This document shows positions 11,335-20,033 of a stretch of 64,000 nucleotides of DNA, piece by piece. The notes under the pieces are model-generated. The model was not told where the DNA came from and did no database searches. It saw nothing but the letters and a program-made list of their open reading frames with translations. The translations under genes and the position numbers were made by a program. Within the stretch, counting starts at the first letter, position 1, and every line of letters begins with the position of its first letter. The stretch covers positions 1 to 64,000 of the forward strand of contig DAONTI010000022.1 in assembly GCA_035411585.1 (NCBI GenBank). The letters are read 5' to 3'. The stretch comes from MWDV01 sp002070715. GTDB taxonomy: Bacteria > Verrucomicrobiota > Verrucomicrobiia > Limisphaerales > MWDV01.

Positions 11335-13423
11335 TGCCGGCCAGGCTCATGCGGGCATCCGCGACATACGCCCGCATGCCCACCGGGCCGACGATAAACG
11401 GATTGATGTCCAGCTCCATGATTTGCGGATAATCCGTCGCGAGCTGGCTGATGCGCTGCAAGGCCCGGGCGATGGCTTCCAAATCCACCGGCGCCTGGCC
11501 GCGCGCGCCTTTGAGCAGCGCGTAACTGCGCGTCCCCTTGAGCATTTGCATCGCTTCGTCCTGGGTGATGGGCGCCAGATAAAACGTCACGTCCTTCATC
11601 ACTTCAACGAAAATGCCACCCAAGCCGAACATCAGCAGCGGCCCGAAATTCGGATCGCGCGTCATGCCCAGAATCACCTCCCGGCCGCGCGTGCCCATCT
11701 TTTCCACAAACGCGCCGCGTAAATGCGCGCTGGGCGCCCGGCGCTGGATGCGGACCATCATCAGATCAAAAGCGTCGCGCACCTGCTCCGCGTTGGCCAG
11801 ATTGATGCGCACCCCGCCGAAATCGGATTTGTGGATGATGTCCGGCGAGCAAATTTTCAACACAACCGGATAGCCAATGCGCTCGGCAATTTCCACCGCC
11901 TCATCGGCATTCCGGGCGATTTGTCCCGCCAGAATGTTGAAATCGTAGGCCCGGAGGATTTCCTTCGCTTCGACTTCGCCCACCTGCTTGTTGCCGCTGC
12001 GCACATGCCACTGAATCACCCGGTCCACGCGGCGCCGGTTCACGCCAAACCGCGCCACGATACGCGGCGGCCGATTGCGCCAGGCCGAGTAATCGCACAT
12101 CGCCTTGAGCGCGGAAACGGCGCGCTCGGGCGACGGATAATTCGGAATTCCCGCGGCCATTAGATGATCCGTGGCGGACGACACCTCCTCGCCGCCCATG
12201 AACGCCGCCAGCACCGGTTTCGTCCCTTGGTGCGCGGCGGACAGGCGTTGCGCCAGCGCCAACGGCTGGGTCATGTTCTGGGGGGTGACCAGCACGATGA
12301 TGCCGTCAATCGTCTTGTCTTGTTGCACCAACTCAAACGCCGCCATGTAGCGGTCCGGATCGGCGTCGCCAATCACGTCCACGGGATTCCCCACGGACGC
12401 CGCCACCGGCAACGCCTCGCGCAGCCGCTGTCGGATTTCCTCGGCGGGCGACACCATGCGCAGCCCGATGGTTTCCGCGGCGTCCGCCGCCATGATCCCC
12501 GGGCCGCCGGCGTTGGTAATCACGCATACGCGATTGCCCTGCGGCAGCGGTTGCGCCACGAAAGCCCGCGCAAAATCGAAGAGCTGTTCAAAGTTTTCCG
12601 CCCGGATGACGCCGGCGCGTTTGAAGGCCGCCCCATACGCCATGTCCGCGCCGGCCAGACTCCCGGTGTGGGACGAGGCCGCCTTGGCGCCCGCCTGCGT
12701 CACGCCAACCTTCAGAATGACCACCGGCTTGATGCCCGCGGCCTCCTCGGCCACCTGCAAAAACTTGTTGCCGTCCTCGATGTTTTCGAGATAGCTCGCA
12801 ATGACTTTGGTGTCCGGGTCTTCGGCCAAGGCTTGGAGAAAATCCGCTTCGTTGAGGTCCGCCTTGTTGCCGATGCTGATGACCTTGCCCAACCCCAGTT
12901 TTTCTTTCACCGCCCAATCCAGAATGGCCACGCACAACGCGCCCGATTGGGAGATGACCGAGATGCCGCCCACGGGCGGTTGCGACGCCGTGAAGGTGGC
13001 GTTCATGCGGTGGTGCATGTTCAGCACGCCCAGACAATTGGGCCCCATCAAGCGCACGCCGGCATTGGTGCACAGCGTCACCAACTCCTGTTCCATGGCC
13101 GCGCCTTCTGGTCCCACCTCCTTGAACCCGGCTGTGATGACGACGACCGCCTTGGCCCCGGCGCGAATCGCGCTTTCCAAAGCGGGTTTCACCGCCGGCG
13201 GCGGCACCACAATCACCGCCATGTCTATGGGCTGCCCGTACGCTTCCAAGCTGGCATAACACGGCAACCCCAGCACGGTGCCCGCCTGGGGATTCACGGG
13301 GATGATGGCGCCCTGGTAACCGCTGTTGATGAGATTGACGACGACGGCGTGACCGACTTTGCCGGGACTGCGTGACGCCCCGATCACGGCGACCGTGTTT
13401 GGATAAAGCAGTGACTCAAGCAT
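11300..13423 (-). CDS. Acetate-CoA ligase (ADP-forming), fused alpha and beta parts
   Basis: A 707-aa NDP-forming acyl-CoA synthetase. In order it has a CoA-binding Rossmann domain (opening TVAVIGASRSPGKVG), two succinyl-CoA-ligase-like domains and a C-terminal ATP-grasp domain (YPVVLKICSPDIIHKS). The phosphohistidine region SSHTGSLAG is intact, so it should be catalytically active, unlike the degenerate copy in the Pat-type acetyltransferases. It interconverts acetyl-CoA and acetate with ATP synthesis. It heads the minus-strand run ligase, CoA-transferase-GNAT, deacetylase, acs. A recurring 50-nt element lies 185 bp upstream (13607-13659). Confidence 0.9.
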   Translation of the reverse strand: MLESLLYPNTVAVIGASRSPGKVGHAVVVNLINSGYQGAIIPVNPQAGTVLGLPCYASLEAYGQPIDMAVIVVPPPAVKPALESAIRAGAKAVVVITAGFKEVGPEGAAMEQELVTLCTNAGVRLMGPNCLGVLNMHHRMNATFTASQPPVGGISVISQSGALCVAILDWAVKEKLGLGKVISIGNKADLNEADFLQALAEDPDTKVIASYLENIEDGNKFLQVAEEAAGIKPVVILKVGVTQAGAKAASSHTGSLAGADMAYGAAFKRAGVIRAENFEQLFDFARAFVAQPLPQGNRVCVITNAGGPGIMAADAAETIGLRMVSPAEEIRQRLREALPVAASVGNPVDVIGDADPDRYMAAFELVQQDKTIDGIIVLVTPQNMTQPLALAQRLSAAHQGTKPVLAAFMGGEEVSSATDHLMAAGIPNYPSPERAVSALKAMCDYSAWRNRPPRIVARFGVNRRRVDRVIQWHVRSGNKQVGEVEAKEILRAYDFNILAGQIARNADEAVEIAERIGYPVVLKICSPDIIHKSDFGGVRINLANAEQVRDAFDLMMVRIQRRAPSAHLRGAFVEKMGTRGREVILGMTRDPNFGPLLMFGLGGIFVEVMKDVTFYLAPITQDEAMQMLKGTRSYALLKGARGQAPVDLEAIARALQRISQLATDYPQIMELDINPFIVGPVGMRAYVADARMSLAGIGNQDHDEVSH

Positions 13424-13768
13424 AATCCATCAATCCAAAATCATTGCACTCACCGCGCCCAACCCGCCAGCGCGTTTTCCCATTTTTTCCGTCCGCCCCC
13501 CGCGGTTTGCCGCCCGCCAACCATACACCCGTCCACCGGTTGACTGGATTGGCGGTCCCCCCCGGCGTCTCATTCGGAGGCTTGGCGGACAATGTGGACT
13601 GGTGCTGTCCGCGTGCCTTGCCCCCCTTTGTCAAAGGTTCACCGTTTTTTGCGCAAACCGGCGTCAGTCTTGCTTGGTGGAGTAAAATCGTACGGTAACG
13701 CGGTGGACGCCGAGTTTGTGCCGTATTACCCGAATTGGCCTCGCCCGAAAACGCTGGGCGCGCCGCCC
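13424..13768. other. Intergenic region between the ligase gene and the hydrolase gene
   Basis: A 345-bp gap with no supported gene. It contains a recurring 50-nt element at 13607-13659. The ligase gene reads away from it, so its promoter should be here. The hydrolase gene ends at 13769, yet I see no hairpin followed by a T-run to end that transcript. Confidence 0.5.
13607..13659 (-). promoter_or_regulatory. Recurring upstream element, copy 1
   Basis: A 53-nt block with a near-identical partner at 31062-31112. It contains two adjacent palindromes, CCTTTGTCAAAGG and TTTGCGCAAA, separated by a T-run on the plus strand. Read on the minus strand it gives an A-run followed by TTTGACA, which resembles a -35 box. 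It lies 185 bp upstream of the ADP-forming ligase gene. It may be a promoter, an operator or a small mobile repeat; the repeated orientation favours a regulatory role. Confidence 0.5.
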
Positions 13769-15487
13769 CTATTCCGCATCGCCACTCCAATCCGCGCAAG
13801 CGGGTCTTGGTGCGGGCTGCCATCTTTCGCCCGCGAACATCACGGCCTGCGCGTTGCGATCCAACCGCGCGGCGATTCCCACCGCGCGCAATCCCGCCAC
13901 CGTCAGGCGTTGGAACCCTCCTTCGTCGGTAAGCTGCCGCCGCCAAACGCTCGGGATGTCGCCTGGCCCATCCTCGCCGCCGGCTATCGTCACCCGCTCG
14001 CGCAGGTGGCGCACCACCGTTTCCGCCGCCGCCTCAAGGCTCTGTTCCGTCCGCACGCGCGGATACAGGCTCTCCCACAGCATCCGCCGCCAGCGCAAAT
14101 CCTCGCCCCCCGCTGCGCCGATCACGGGCGGGAGCACGAACTCGCGGTAAACCGCATCCTCCAGCGGCCAGTTCACCAGGCTGCGATTGTAGCGCGCCAA
14201 GTGCGCATGCTCCAACAACGTCCCCAGCCGTTGCCCGTGCCAGCATGACAGCGACGTCAAATACTCGAAATCCTCCCGGTCCTGCGGTTGCACCAGAAAC
14301 CACCGCGCCACCGCCAGCGTCCCCTCCCTCACCACCAGCCTTGGCGTGCCCAGATGCACCACGGTCAGCGCCACTGCCGCTGGGGCCAAAATCGCCGCCC
14401 CCCACCTCACCCATTTTTCGGCCCGCAATCTTCCGGCCCGATTCCGCCGCGCCCTGCCCCACAAGGCCCAGGCGCCACCCCACCCCAACGTCGGCAGCCA
14501 GAAGACCCACAGCGGCCAGGCCTTCCCCTGCCACCCACTGATCGCGCGGTCCCGACTCAGGGCTTCGACCCCACGCAAGCGCGTCAGGCAATATTCGCCA
14601 ATGGCGCGAAAGACCAATGCCCAATTCGCTCCCAAGTGGTGGGACTGACCCGCGAGGACCTTCAATTCCACGGGCACGCCGTTCGTGCGAAATGCCGCCG
14701 CCACCCGCTCGGCCTCGGCCAAGGGAAACACTTCGTCTTGGTCGCCGTGAATGAGAAGCACGGTTGAGGGTTGCGGGTTGAATGTTGAGTGTTCGCTGTT
14801 TTGCGCTGCCGGGCCCCCCTCCATCGGCGTCCCCGTGTCCTCCCGCCCTTCCGCCTTCAGTCTTCCGACTTCAGCGTTCTCCAGCTCTCCCATCCCCCCT
14901 CCCCCCAGCCGGACGAGCAACCGCGGCCGCGATTCCGGGTGCTTCACCCAGAACCGCGTCATCTTTTCCGCCCCCAGGCTGAAGCCTGCCCACGCCACCG
15001 CATTCGTGTCCGCCCACTTCTGCCGCTGCAAGTGCCGCAGCAACGCGGCGAACTGCGCCTCGCAGATTGTGTCGTTGGTCTGGCAATAATCCATTCCCAC
15101 CGCTGCCAATCCCAGTTCCGTCAGTTGCCGCAGAACATTACCGTCGCGCAAGACGTTCCCGCCAGAACCGTGCCAATAGATCACCACCGGCAGCGGCCGC
15201 GGCGCGTCCTTGGGCAACACGGCCACCCCCCTGCACGCAACGTCAGAAATAACGCCGCCTGAGGCCCCGCGGACGACAAGGTTCTGTAGGCTGGCGGCCC
15301 TCAGCCGGCGGTTTGGACTTAGGGCGTTGGGTATGGCTCGCTGATGCACTTCTGGCTTGAGCGTGAACCACACCCGCGTCAACGGATCACGCCCTCTCGC
15401 CCAAAGCAGCGCACCCAAGAACAGGAGCACAGCCATCCCCGCCGGCCATGCGCCAGCCCTCCGCGCGCCGAGAATCGTCAAACGCAT
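13769..15487 (-). CDS. Membrane alpha/beta hydrolase with a transglutaminase-like C-terminal part
   Basis: A 572-aa protein. After an N-terminal membrane segment (about 15-30) comes an alpha/beta hydrolase domain with oxyanion loop HGSGGN (106-111), nucleophile motif GFSLGAE (Ser170), acid in HGDQDE (249-251) and His in QSHHLG (283-284). Two further hydrophobic segments follow (about 325-345 and 362-380). A region near 440-560 resembles a transglutaminase core (GLRAVGIAAR), but the expected catalytic Cys is absent, with GGF in its place. Residues about 202-242 are encoded by low-complexity repeat DNA inserted in frame. It follows the pseudopilin gene by 9 bp, so it is in the same operon. The substrate is unknown. 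Confidence 0.6.
   Translation of the reverse strand: MRLTILGARRAGAWPAGMAVLLFLGALLWARGRDPLTRVWFTLKPEVHQRAIPNALSPNRRLRAASLQNLVVRGASGGVISDVACRGVAVLPKDAPRPLPVVIYWHGSGGNVLRDGNVLRQLTELGLAAVGMDYCQTNDTICEAQFAALLRHLQRQKWADTNAVAWAGFSLGAEKMTRFWVKHPESRPRLLVRLGGGGMGELENAEVGRLKAEGREDTGTPMEGGPAAQNSEHSTFNPQPSTVLLIHGDQDEVFPLAEAERVAAAFRTNGVPVELKVLAGQSHHLGANWALVFRAIGEYCLTRLRGVEALSRDRAISGWQGKAWPLWVFWLPTLGWGGAWALWGRARRNRAGRLRAEKWVRWGAAILAPAAVALTVVHLGTPRLVVREGTLAVARWFLVQPQDREDFEYLTSLSCWHGQRLGTLLEHAHLARYNRSLVNWPLEDAVYREFVLPPVIGAAGGEDLRWRRMLWESLYPRVRTEQSLEAAAETVVRHLRERVTIAGGEDGPGDIPSVWRRQLTDEGGFQRLTVAGLRAVGIAARLDRNAQAVMFAGERWQPAPRPACADWSGDAE
14762..14884. repeat. Low-complexity repeat read in frame inside the hydrolase gene
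   Basis: This segment encodes about residues 202-242 of the hydrolase and is built from words such as CTTCCGCCTTCAGTCTTCCG. Its translation (VGRLKAEGRED, NSEHSTFNPQPST) is low-complexity and unrelated to the fold. It lies between the nucleophile and the acid residue, in a place tolerant of a loop. Related DNA occurs at 25423-25533, 29383-29592 and 30508-30576, so it belongs to a dispersed family. Confidence 0.6.
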
Positions 15488-15496
15488 GATGCTCCT

Positions 15497-16354
15497 TCAT
15501 TGCCGCGGCACCGCCCGCGACAGCCGCGCCAAGTCCGGGTCGCGCGTGTTCGAGTAGGACAGGTTCGTGGGATTGACCGCGGGGTCGGGTCGTTGCGTCC
15601 GGGTGTCTGCGGCGTTGAACTTGGCATTGTGTCCGTTCAAATAAGGGCCGGTCCACCGCCAGTGTTCTGCGTGGCCGTCCACAAAGGACAGATTGCAGGA
15701 TTTCCCGTGACGGCTGGCAGGGAGATTCCAATAGTTGTTGGCGATGGGCGCGGGATGGACGCCGAACGCTCCGTTGTCAATGCTGATGGCGTTCTCATCA
15801 ATGAAGACAAACACCTTGGCCGGTTCTTTGACGTCATGCAGCTGTTTCGGCCCGGGTTTGGCGTTGCAGTTGAGCCAAACGGAGATGGAGTAACTGCGAT
15901 TGTGCGGCACCGGCACCCCATACCCATCCCGCACAAACGCCGCGCTGCCCGGACAGCGGTAGATGAGGGCCGATTGCGCTTCGGAATACAGGACGCCCTC
16001 CGTAACGTCCTTGTGATAGTTCGCGGTGTAACGCTGCACGTTACCCTTGATCCAGGCGCTCGCGCCGGCCTCATTGTAATTCACGGAATTATCCGCCAGC
16101 CGGTCCCGGTTGCTGTCGGCATACATCTGGTAGCTTAATTGCAGTTGCCGGAGATTATTCAGGCAACTGGCGCTCTGCGCTTTGGCCTTCGCTGCGCTTA
16201 ACGCCGGCAGCAGCATGCCGGCCAACAGGCCAATGATGGCCATGACCACCAGCAGTTCAATCAACGTAAAGCCAGCCGTCCAAGCCACCCATCGGCCTCT
16301 CGTTGAACGTTTCCTTTGCCTCGGGTTCGTGTGCCTCATGGATGCGCCCTTCAT
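15497..16354 (-). CDS. Prepilin-type H-X9-DG pseudopilin
   Basis: A 285-aa secreted or inner-membrane protein. It carries a canonical type IV prepilin signal, AGFTLIELLVVMAIIGLLAG, with Gly at -1 and Glu at +5 of the mature protein. Near the C-terminus is the H-X9-DG motif (His, nine residues, then DG before HAEHWRW) of the large PVC-group pseudopilin family. The ATG at 16354 overlaps the stop of the upstream peptidase fusion by 4 bp (ATGA). The ATG at 16339, with an AAGG 8 bases before it, is equally plausible. The prepilin peptidase and assembly genes are not in the window. Confidence 0.88.
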   Translation of the reverse strand: MKGASMRHTNPRQRKRSTRGRWVAWTAGFTLIELLVVMAIIGLLAGMLLPALSAAKAKAQSASCLNNLRQLQLSYQMYADSNRDRLADNSVNYNEAGASAWIKGNVQRYTANYHKDVTEGVLYSEAQSALIYRCPGSAAFVRDGYGVPVPHNRSYSISVWLNCNAKPGPKQLHDVKEPAKVFVFIDENAISIDNGAFGVHPAPIANNYWNLPASRHGKSCNLSFVDGHAEHWRWTGPYLNGHNAKFNAADTRTQRPDPAVNPTNLSYSNTRDPDLARLSRAVPRQ

Positions 16355-18195
16355 TTCTGGTTCGCCAAACAGAATTCCACGACGCGGTGAAGCATCGCAC
16401 GGTTGTCGGTCGTCTTCCAGTTTAGATGGCCGCAGTTCGTCTGGACCATCAAATCCGCGCTCATCTGGTTGGTGCGCGCCCAGGCCACGAACGCCGCCAC
16501 CGACGGCAAAAAACGATCCTGATCCCCGGAAACAAACAGCAGCGGCGGTTGTCTTTTTCCCGGAGTGCGCGCGCCCGAAGGCCATCCCCCGGGATGATCG
16601 ATGATGGCCCCCCGCCACCGGCCAGGATTGGCTTCCAGGAGCTCATGCACCATTGCGCTGCCACTGCTGTTGCTCCAGAGAAAGACGTTTCGCGCGTCAA
16701 CCTTCGGGTCACGCGCCAGCGTCTTCAGAATCCCCATAATGTCCTGGGCGGCGGTCCGGGTATCCTGAAGGCTCGCGTAGTTCCGACCGTAGCCATCACA
16801 GCCGCGATAGTTCACCGCGACATAATAGAAGCCCAGGTTGGCCATCAACTGGGATTGGAGTTCGAAGGCGCGCTGAAATTGCCACGTCGCCGCCGGCAGA
16901 AATAGGATCACGGGAGATTTCCGCGAACGGGTCCCCGCCTTAGCCAAGCCCGCCGGTGACAGAACAAAATAGGGCACCTCGACTCCATCCTCGGCTTTGT
17001 ACCGGTGTTCCCGTGGCTCGACAATACGGCTGGCCGCAAAAGGCCAGTTCGTCGCGGCAACGAGCTGCCGCAGCGTTCTCTTCGTCGTGTCGTACTCCCA
17101 GAGGCCGTACGGTTCCAGCCCCACCGCCGCCGTTGCGTACACCCGGTTGCCATCCGGCGACACGGTGTAGTTCACCACGCTGCCTCCGCCAAACAGGTTC
17201 GTCCTTGAAGCGGCATCGCGGCTTTGCACCGTAATCGAGAATGCGTTGTTTGTATTGCGCACGTAAGCGTAGCCTCCACTGGCCCCCAGCAACTGGCCAT
17301 TGTAGGTGTCTTCATCGGTAAGCTGTTTCAACTCTTGTCGTTCCGGATCAAAGCGGAACAGGTAACGCCAGTTGGAACCCTTGGGCCGCGCGCAGAAATA
17401 GTAGTGTTGCATCTGCCGGTCATACCGCAGCCACCGGAGCGAGTCGAAAGCGTCCGCCGGAAAGTGGCTCACCGCCTCAATCGGCGGATACTTCGGCGCG
17501 TCCAGCACACAGCGCGCAATGTTCCCCTTTTGCACGAAGGCCGCCCGGTTGGACGAAATCAGCACAAACTCGCTCACGTAGTTATACACCTGCCGGCGCG
17601 TCCGCTGTTCCCAATGACCCACGTATTTTTGCGCATAGTCTTTCCCGAGGGGTTTGCTGCTAAAGAAGTAGGTGTTCGTCCCCAACCAGGCGAACCCACT
17701 CTCGACAACCGCCCGGTTTGTCGTTACCCGTTCACTGTGGCCCGATTTCACGTCATAGAGGCGAAGCCACGTTTCATTCTGAAACTCCCCCTTCTGGCGC
17801 GTCGCCTCAAGCAGGAACGGCGAAACCTCCGCGAAGGCAAGAAACCTATCATCCGGCGACCACCCGAACACCTGGCTGACCTCGTTGGTTGTCTCCACCT
17901 GGTGGACGTCCAACGACTCCAAGTTGACCAAAAAGAGACGACGCCCGCGCTCCACCGCCTGGATGTAGGCCAGGTGCTTGCCTCCAAAATCCGCCGTGGG
18001 CGAACGGAACAGCGGCTGCACCGAAGTGATCTCCTCAAATACTTGGAGCGCCGGCCCCGACAATCGCGCCTCATCAAGCCGACGCCCCGAGTCACCTCCC
18101 GCCAGCAGCATGGCGGCCAGCAGCCCGATGATGGCCATCACCACCAGCAACCCGCTCAACGTGAAGGTGCCGTTCGATTTCTGGTTCATGGTCAT
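16351..18195 (-). CDS. Pilin-like N-terminus fused to an S9 prolyl-oligopeptidase-type hydrolase
   Basis: A 614-aa protein with an odd layout. Residues 9-32 copy a prepilin N-terminal helix (LLVVMAIIGLLAAMLL), but Glu at +5 is Gly and the cleavage Gly is displaced, so processing is doubtful and the helix may just anchor the protein. Residues about 60-390 look like a beta-propeller, with repeats such as GWSPDDRFLAF and YTVSPDGNRVY. Residues about 400-614 are an alpha/beta hydrolase of the S9 family with SNSSGS (Ser510), GDQD (Asp560) and CGHLNW (His590). It probably acts on peptides outside the cytoplasm. It is coupled to the pseudopilin gene by a 4-bp overlap. Confidence 0.7.
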   Translation of the reverse strand: MTMNQKSNGTFTLSGLLVVMAIIGLLAAMLLAGGDSGRRLDEARLSGPALQVFEEITSVQPLFRSPTADFGGKHLAYIQAVERGRRLFLVNLESLDVHQVETTNEVSQVFGWSPDDRFLAFAEVSPFLLEATRQKGEFQNETWLRLYDVKSGHSERVTTNRAVVESGFAWLGTNTYFFSSKPLGKDYAQKYVGHWEQRTRRQVYNYVSEFVLISSNRAAFVQKGNIARCVLDAPKYPPIEAVSHFPADAFDSLRWLRYDRQMQHYYFCARPKGSNWRYLFRFDPERQELKQLTDEDTYNGQLLGASGGYAYVRNTNNAFSITVQSRDAASRTNLFGGGSVVNYTVSPDGNRVYATAAVGLEPYGLWEYDTTKRTLRQLVAATNWPFAASRIVEPREHRYKAEDGVEVPYFVLSPAGLAKAGTRSRKSPVILFLPAATWQFQRAFELQSQLMANLGFYYVAVNYRGCDGYGRNYASLQDTRTAAQDIMGILKTLARDPKVDARNVFLWSNSSGSAMVHELLEANPGRWRGAIIDHPGGWPSGARTPGKRQPPLLFVSGDQDRFLPSVAAFVAWARTNQMSADLMVQTNCGHLNWKTTDNRAMLHRVVEFCLANQK

Positions 18196-18452
18196 ACTCG
18201 CCCAGCCATTCGGTCACCGCCCGGCGCCAAATTGACCGCCCAATGGCCGCCGCGCGTCAGCGGGCCAACCGATAACCGCGCATCGTCAGATTGCGGAAGG
18301 GCGACTGCCGGAATACGGCAGCCGCGCCGGTTCTACCTTGCATCAACTTCCCCGTCGCCGCAAGGAGGAGGCTGCGCACAAGCGCAGCCGCGGACAGCTT
18401 GTTGCACATTTGGCGACCATCCAGACCTCAACGGTGGCGGCCGGAAGCAGCC
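18196..18452. other. Intergenic region with two perfect hairpins
   Basis: A 257-bp gap between the 127-aa cysteine-rich gene and the peptidase fusion. It holds CTGCCG/CGGCAG (18305-18310 with 18316-18321) and an 8-bp stem GGCTGCGC/GCGCAGCC with loop ACAA (18370-18377 with 18382-18389). Both hairpins run into the same GCAGCCGCG sequence, so they look like two units of one repeat. There is no T-run, so a simple terminator is not supported. A promoter for the peptidase gene may also be here. Confidence 0.45.
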
Positions 18453-18836
18453 TCAACTACCTGGGCACGCTCGGCCGAGACTTACGGTCTGGCACTGATG
18501 CGTGACGTAGGTGATTGTCGGTGTGCCTGTGCACATCCCGCCTGAGATGGTTGGATACGTCCTTTGGGTTGCTGCCCGCGCCACTGTGATCGGCGTGCAA
18601 TCATAATAACCCTTCGCCGCATCCGCACAAACCCAGTTCCCGACCGAACCCGTCGTTCCAGCGACGCATTCAATTGCCACACAGTTATTTCCGGGTGTGG
18701 CCACCTGGTACGTGCAGCAATTGGGGTTCTGCACATCCACGCCGTTGCTCTGACACTGGCCGAACAACGATGCACTCGTTCCCAAGACGCTCAGAGTGAA
18801 CAGCAGGGGCGGGCGCCAACGATTGACTTGTTTCAT
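18453..18836 (-). CDS. Secreted cysteine-rich protein (127 aa)
   Basis: Unrecognised. It starts with a clear signal peptide (PLLFTLSVLGTSASLFGQ, about residues 10-27). The mature part of about 100 residues has 10 cysteines, including a CC pair, and ends in RACPGS. Such a cysteine density fits an extracytoplasmic protein held by disulfides. Its ATG overlaps the stop of the 390-aa gene by 4 bp. It resembles the small proteins at 20573-21007 and 23624-24010 in size, signal peptide, cysteine content and a C-terminal Cys-Pro, though overall identity looks low. Confidence 0.7.
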   Translation of the reverse strand: MKQVNRWRPPLLFTLSVLGTSASLFGQCQSNGVDVQNPNCCTYQVATPGNNCVAIECVAGTTGSVGNWVCADAAKGYYDCTPITVARAATQRTYPTISGGMCTGTPTITYVTHQCQTVSLGRACPGS

Positions 18837-20005
18837 CCGTTTATCCTTTCTTGTTTGCTATTGCCGGCCTGGTTCTGGACGGAGCCGCGCTTCCACCAGG
18901 CGAAACATAGAAGCGCGGCCGCGGAAAGCGTCAAGACAGCCAGGACGACTTTCCTGACACTGTCATGCCTCTTTTCCTCTTTCGCTTTGAACTCCTTCGC
19001 CCGACTCAGAGATAGTCTGAGGTCCGCGTCCGTCCGGGCTCTCCAGCCCGTTGATGCGTATTCGAGAGAAGGCACCCCCTCCCGACTAAAACGCAAATCC
19101 ACAATACTCACCAGTTCCACGATGGCGGGACGCCAATCCCGGGGCGGCTCCGTCCGCCGAAGGTCCCTAACACGCCCCGTCAGGCGCCATACCTTGTGGA
19201 GTTCATTCGAACTCTTGCCTGTTGGCAGCGGGTTGAAGACTTCCAAAGTGAACGCTTGGGGGAACAGGTCCCTGCCGGAGCGGATTTGCTCCGTAACGCG
19301 GTACTGCGCCTTTAGAAAACCCCGATCATACGGCGGCGGATACTTGATCACTTCGTCTCCCGGATTCGCAGCGTCTATGAAAGCATCCCCGTCCAAAAAG
19401 AAAGCGATGCGCGCTGGCAACCCGCGCTCTCCCTCGAGCCCGCTCACCACCGTGCGCAGGTAACCGCGGTCGGAAACGAACGAGGGCGCAGATGCTGCCC
19501 AGATGGGCCGGCTTCTCCTCAATCCGTTTTCCCGCAAATAACAGCCTGACGCAAACGCCGCCCAAATGAACGTTACGCCCGAAGGATCAAATACGGGGAA
19601 GTTGCCGTCGCTGACAATGCCCGTCTTGCGGATCACACGTTTGCTGGAGGGCCCGTCCATAATCCCGGCCCCCAGTGAAGTAAGGCGGTATAAGGATTCC
19701 CCATCAAACGAGTAGCAGCAGTACGCCGCCCCCGGATTGGTCAAGTCGCTGCGCGCCGCAGCCGTGGTAATGCGCCATCGGCAACCCGAAACTTCAGCGC
19801 GAAACCAGCCGTCGGCCCCCAACTCGTCCCCGCCCAGTGGCGACTGTTTGAAATGGTACGTTCCTTCCGCCACGATGGCCGCATCGGCAACCGCTTGAAC
19901 CCTTGGTGGGAGCGGCAACCCCATCACCCCCGCCGCCAGCAAAGAGGCAACGCCTCGTCTGCTGATTGAATTACCGGGTCGGTCATTAAACGGGTTCCCG
20001 GTCAT
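18833..20005 (-). CDS. Exported anchored protein of the array, Tat-like signal (390 aa)
   Basis: Unrecognised. The N-terminus has a twin-arginine-like signal (SRRGVASLLAAG, about 16-27). A single C-terminal membrane helix (VVLAVLTLSAAALLCFAWW, about 355-373) precedes a short charged tail. The body is beta-rich and aligns by eye with the 442-aa protein at 21038-22366: a strand-loop near YHFKQ, then YRVTEQ followed by LFPQAFTLEVF, then a VSIVDLRF strand. A LolA/LppX-like fold is possible but unproven. It is coupled to the 127-aa cysteine-rich gene and follows the broken MauE gene. Tat genes are present in the window (35777-37065). Confidence 0.65.
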   Translation of the reverse strand: MTGNPFNDRPGNSISRRGVASLLAAGVMGLPLPPRVQAVADAAIVAEGTYHFKQSPLGGDELGADGWFRAEVSGCRWRITTAAARSDLTNPGAAYCCYSFDGESLYRLTSLGAGIMDGPSSKRVIRKTGIVSDGNFPVFDPSGVTFIWAAFASGCYLRENGLRRSRPIWAASAPSFVSDRGYLRTVVSGLEGERGLPARIAFFLDGDAFIDAANPGDEVIKYPPPYDRGFLKAQYRVTEQIRSGRDLFPQAFTLEVFNPLPTGKSSNELHKVWRLTGRVRDLRRTEPPRDWRPAIVELVSIVDLRFSREGVPSLEYASTGWRARTDADLRLSLSRAKEFKAKEEKRHDSVRKVVLAVLTLSAAALLCFAWWKRGSVQNQAGNSKQERING

Positions 20006-20033
20006 ATTCTGTTCGCTGCGTTATGCTCAACGC

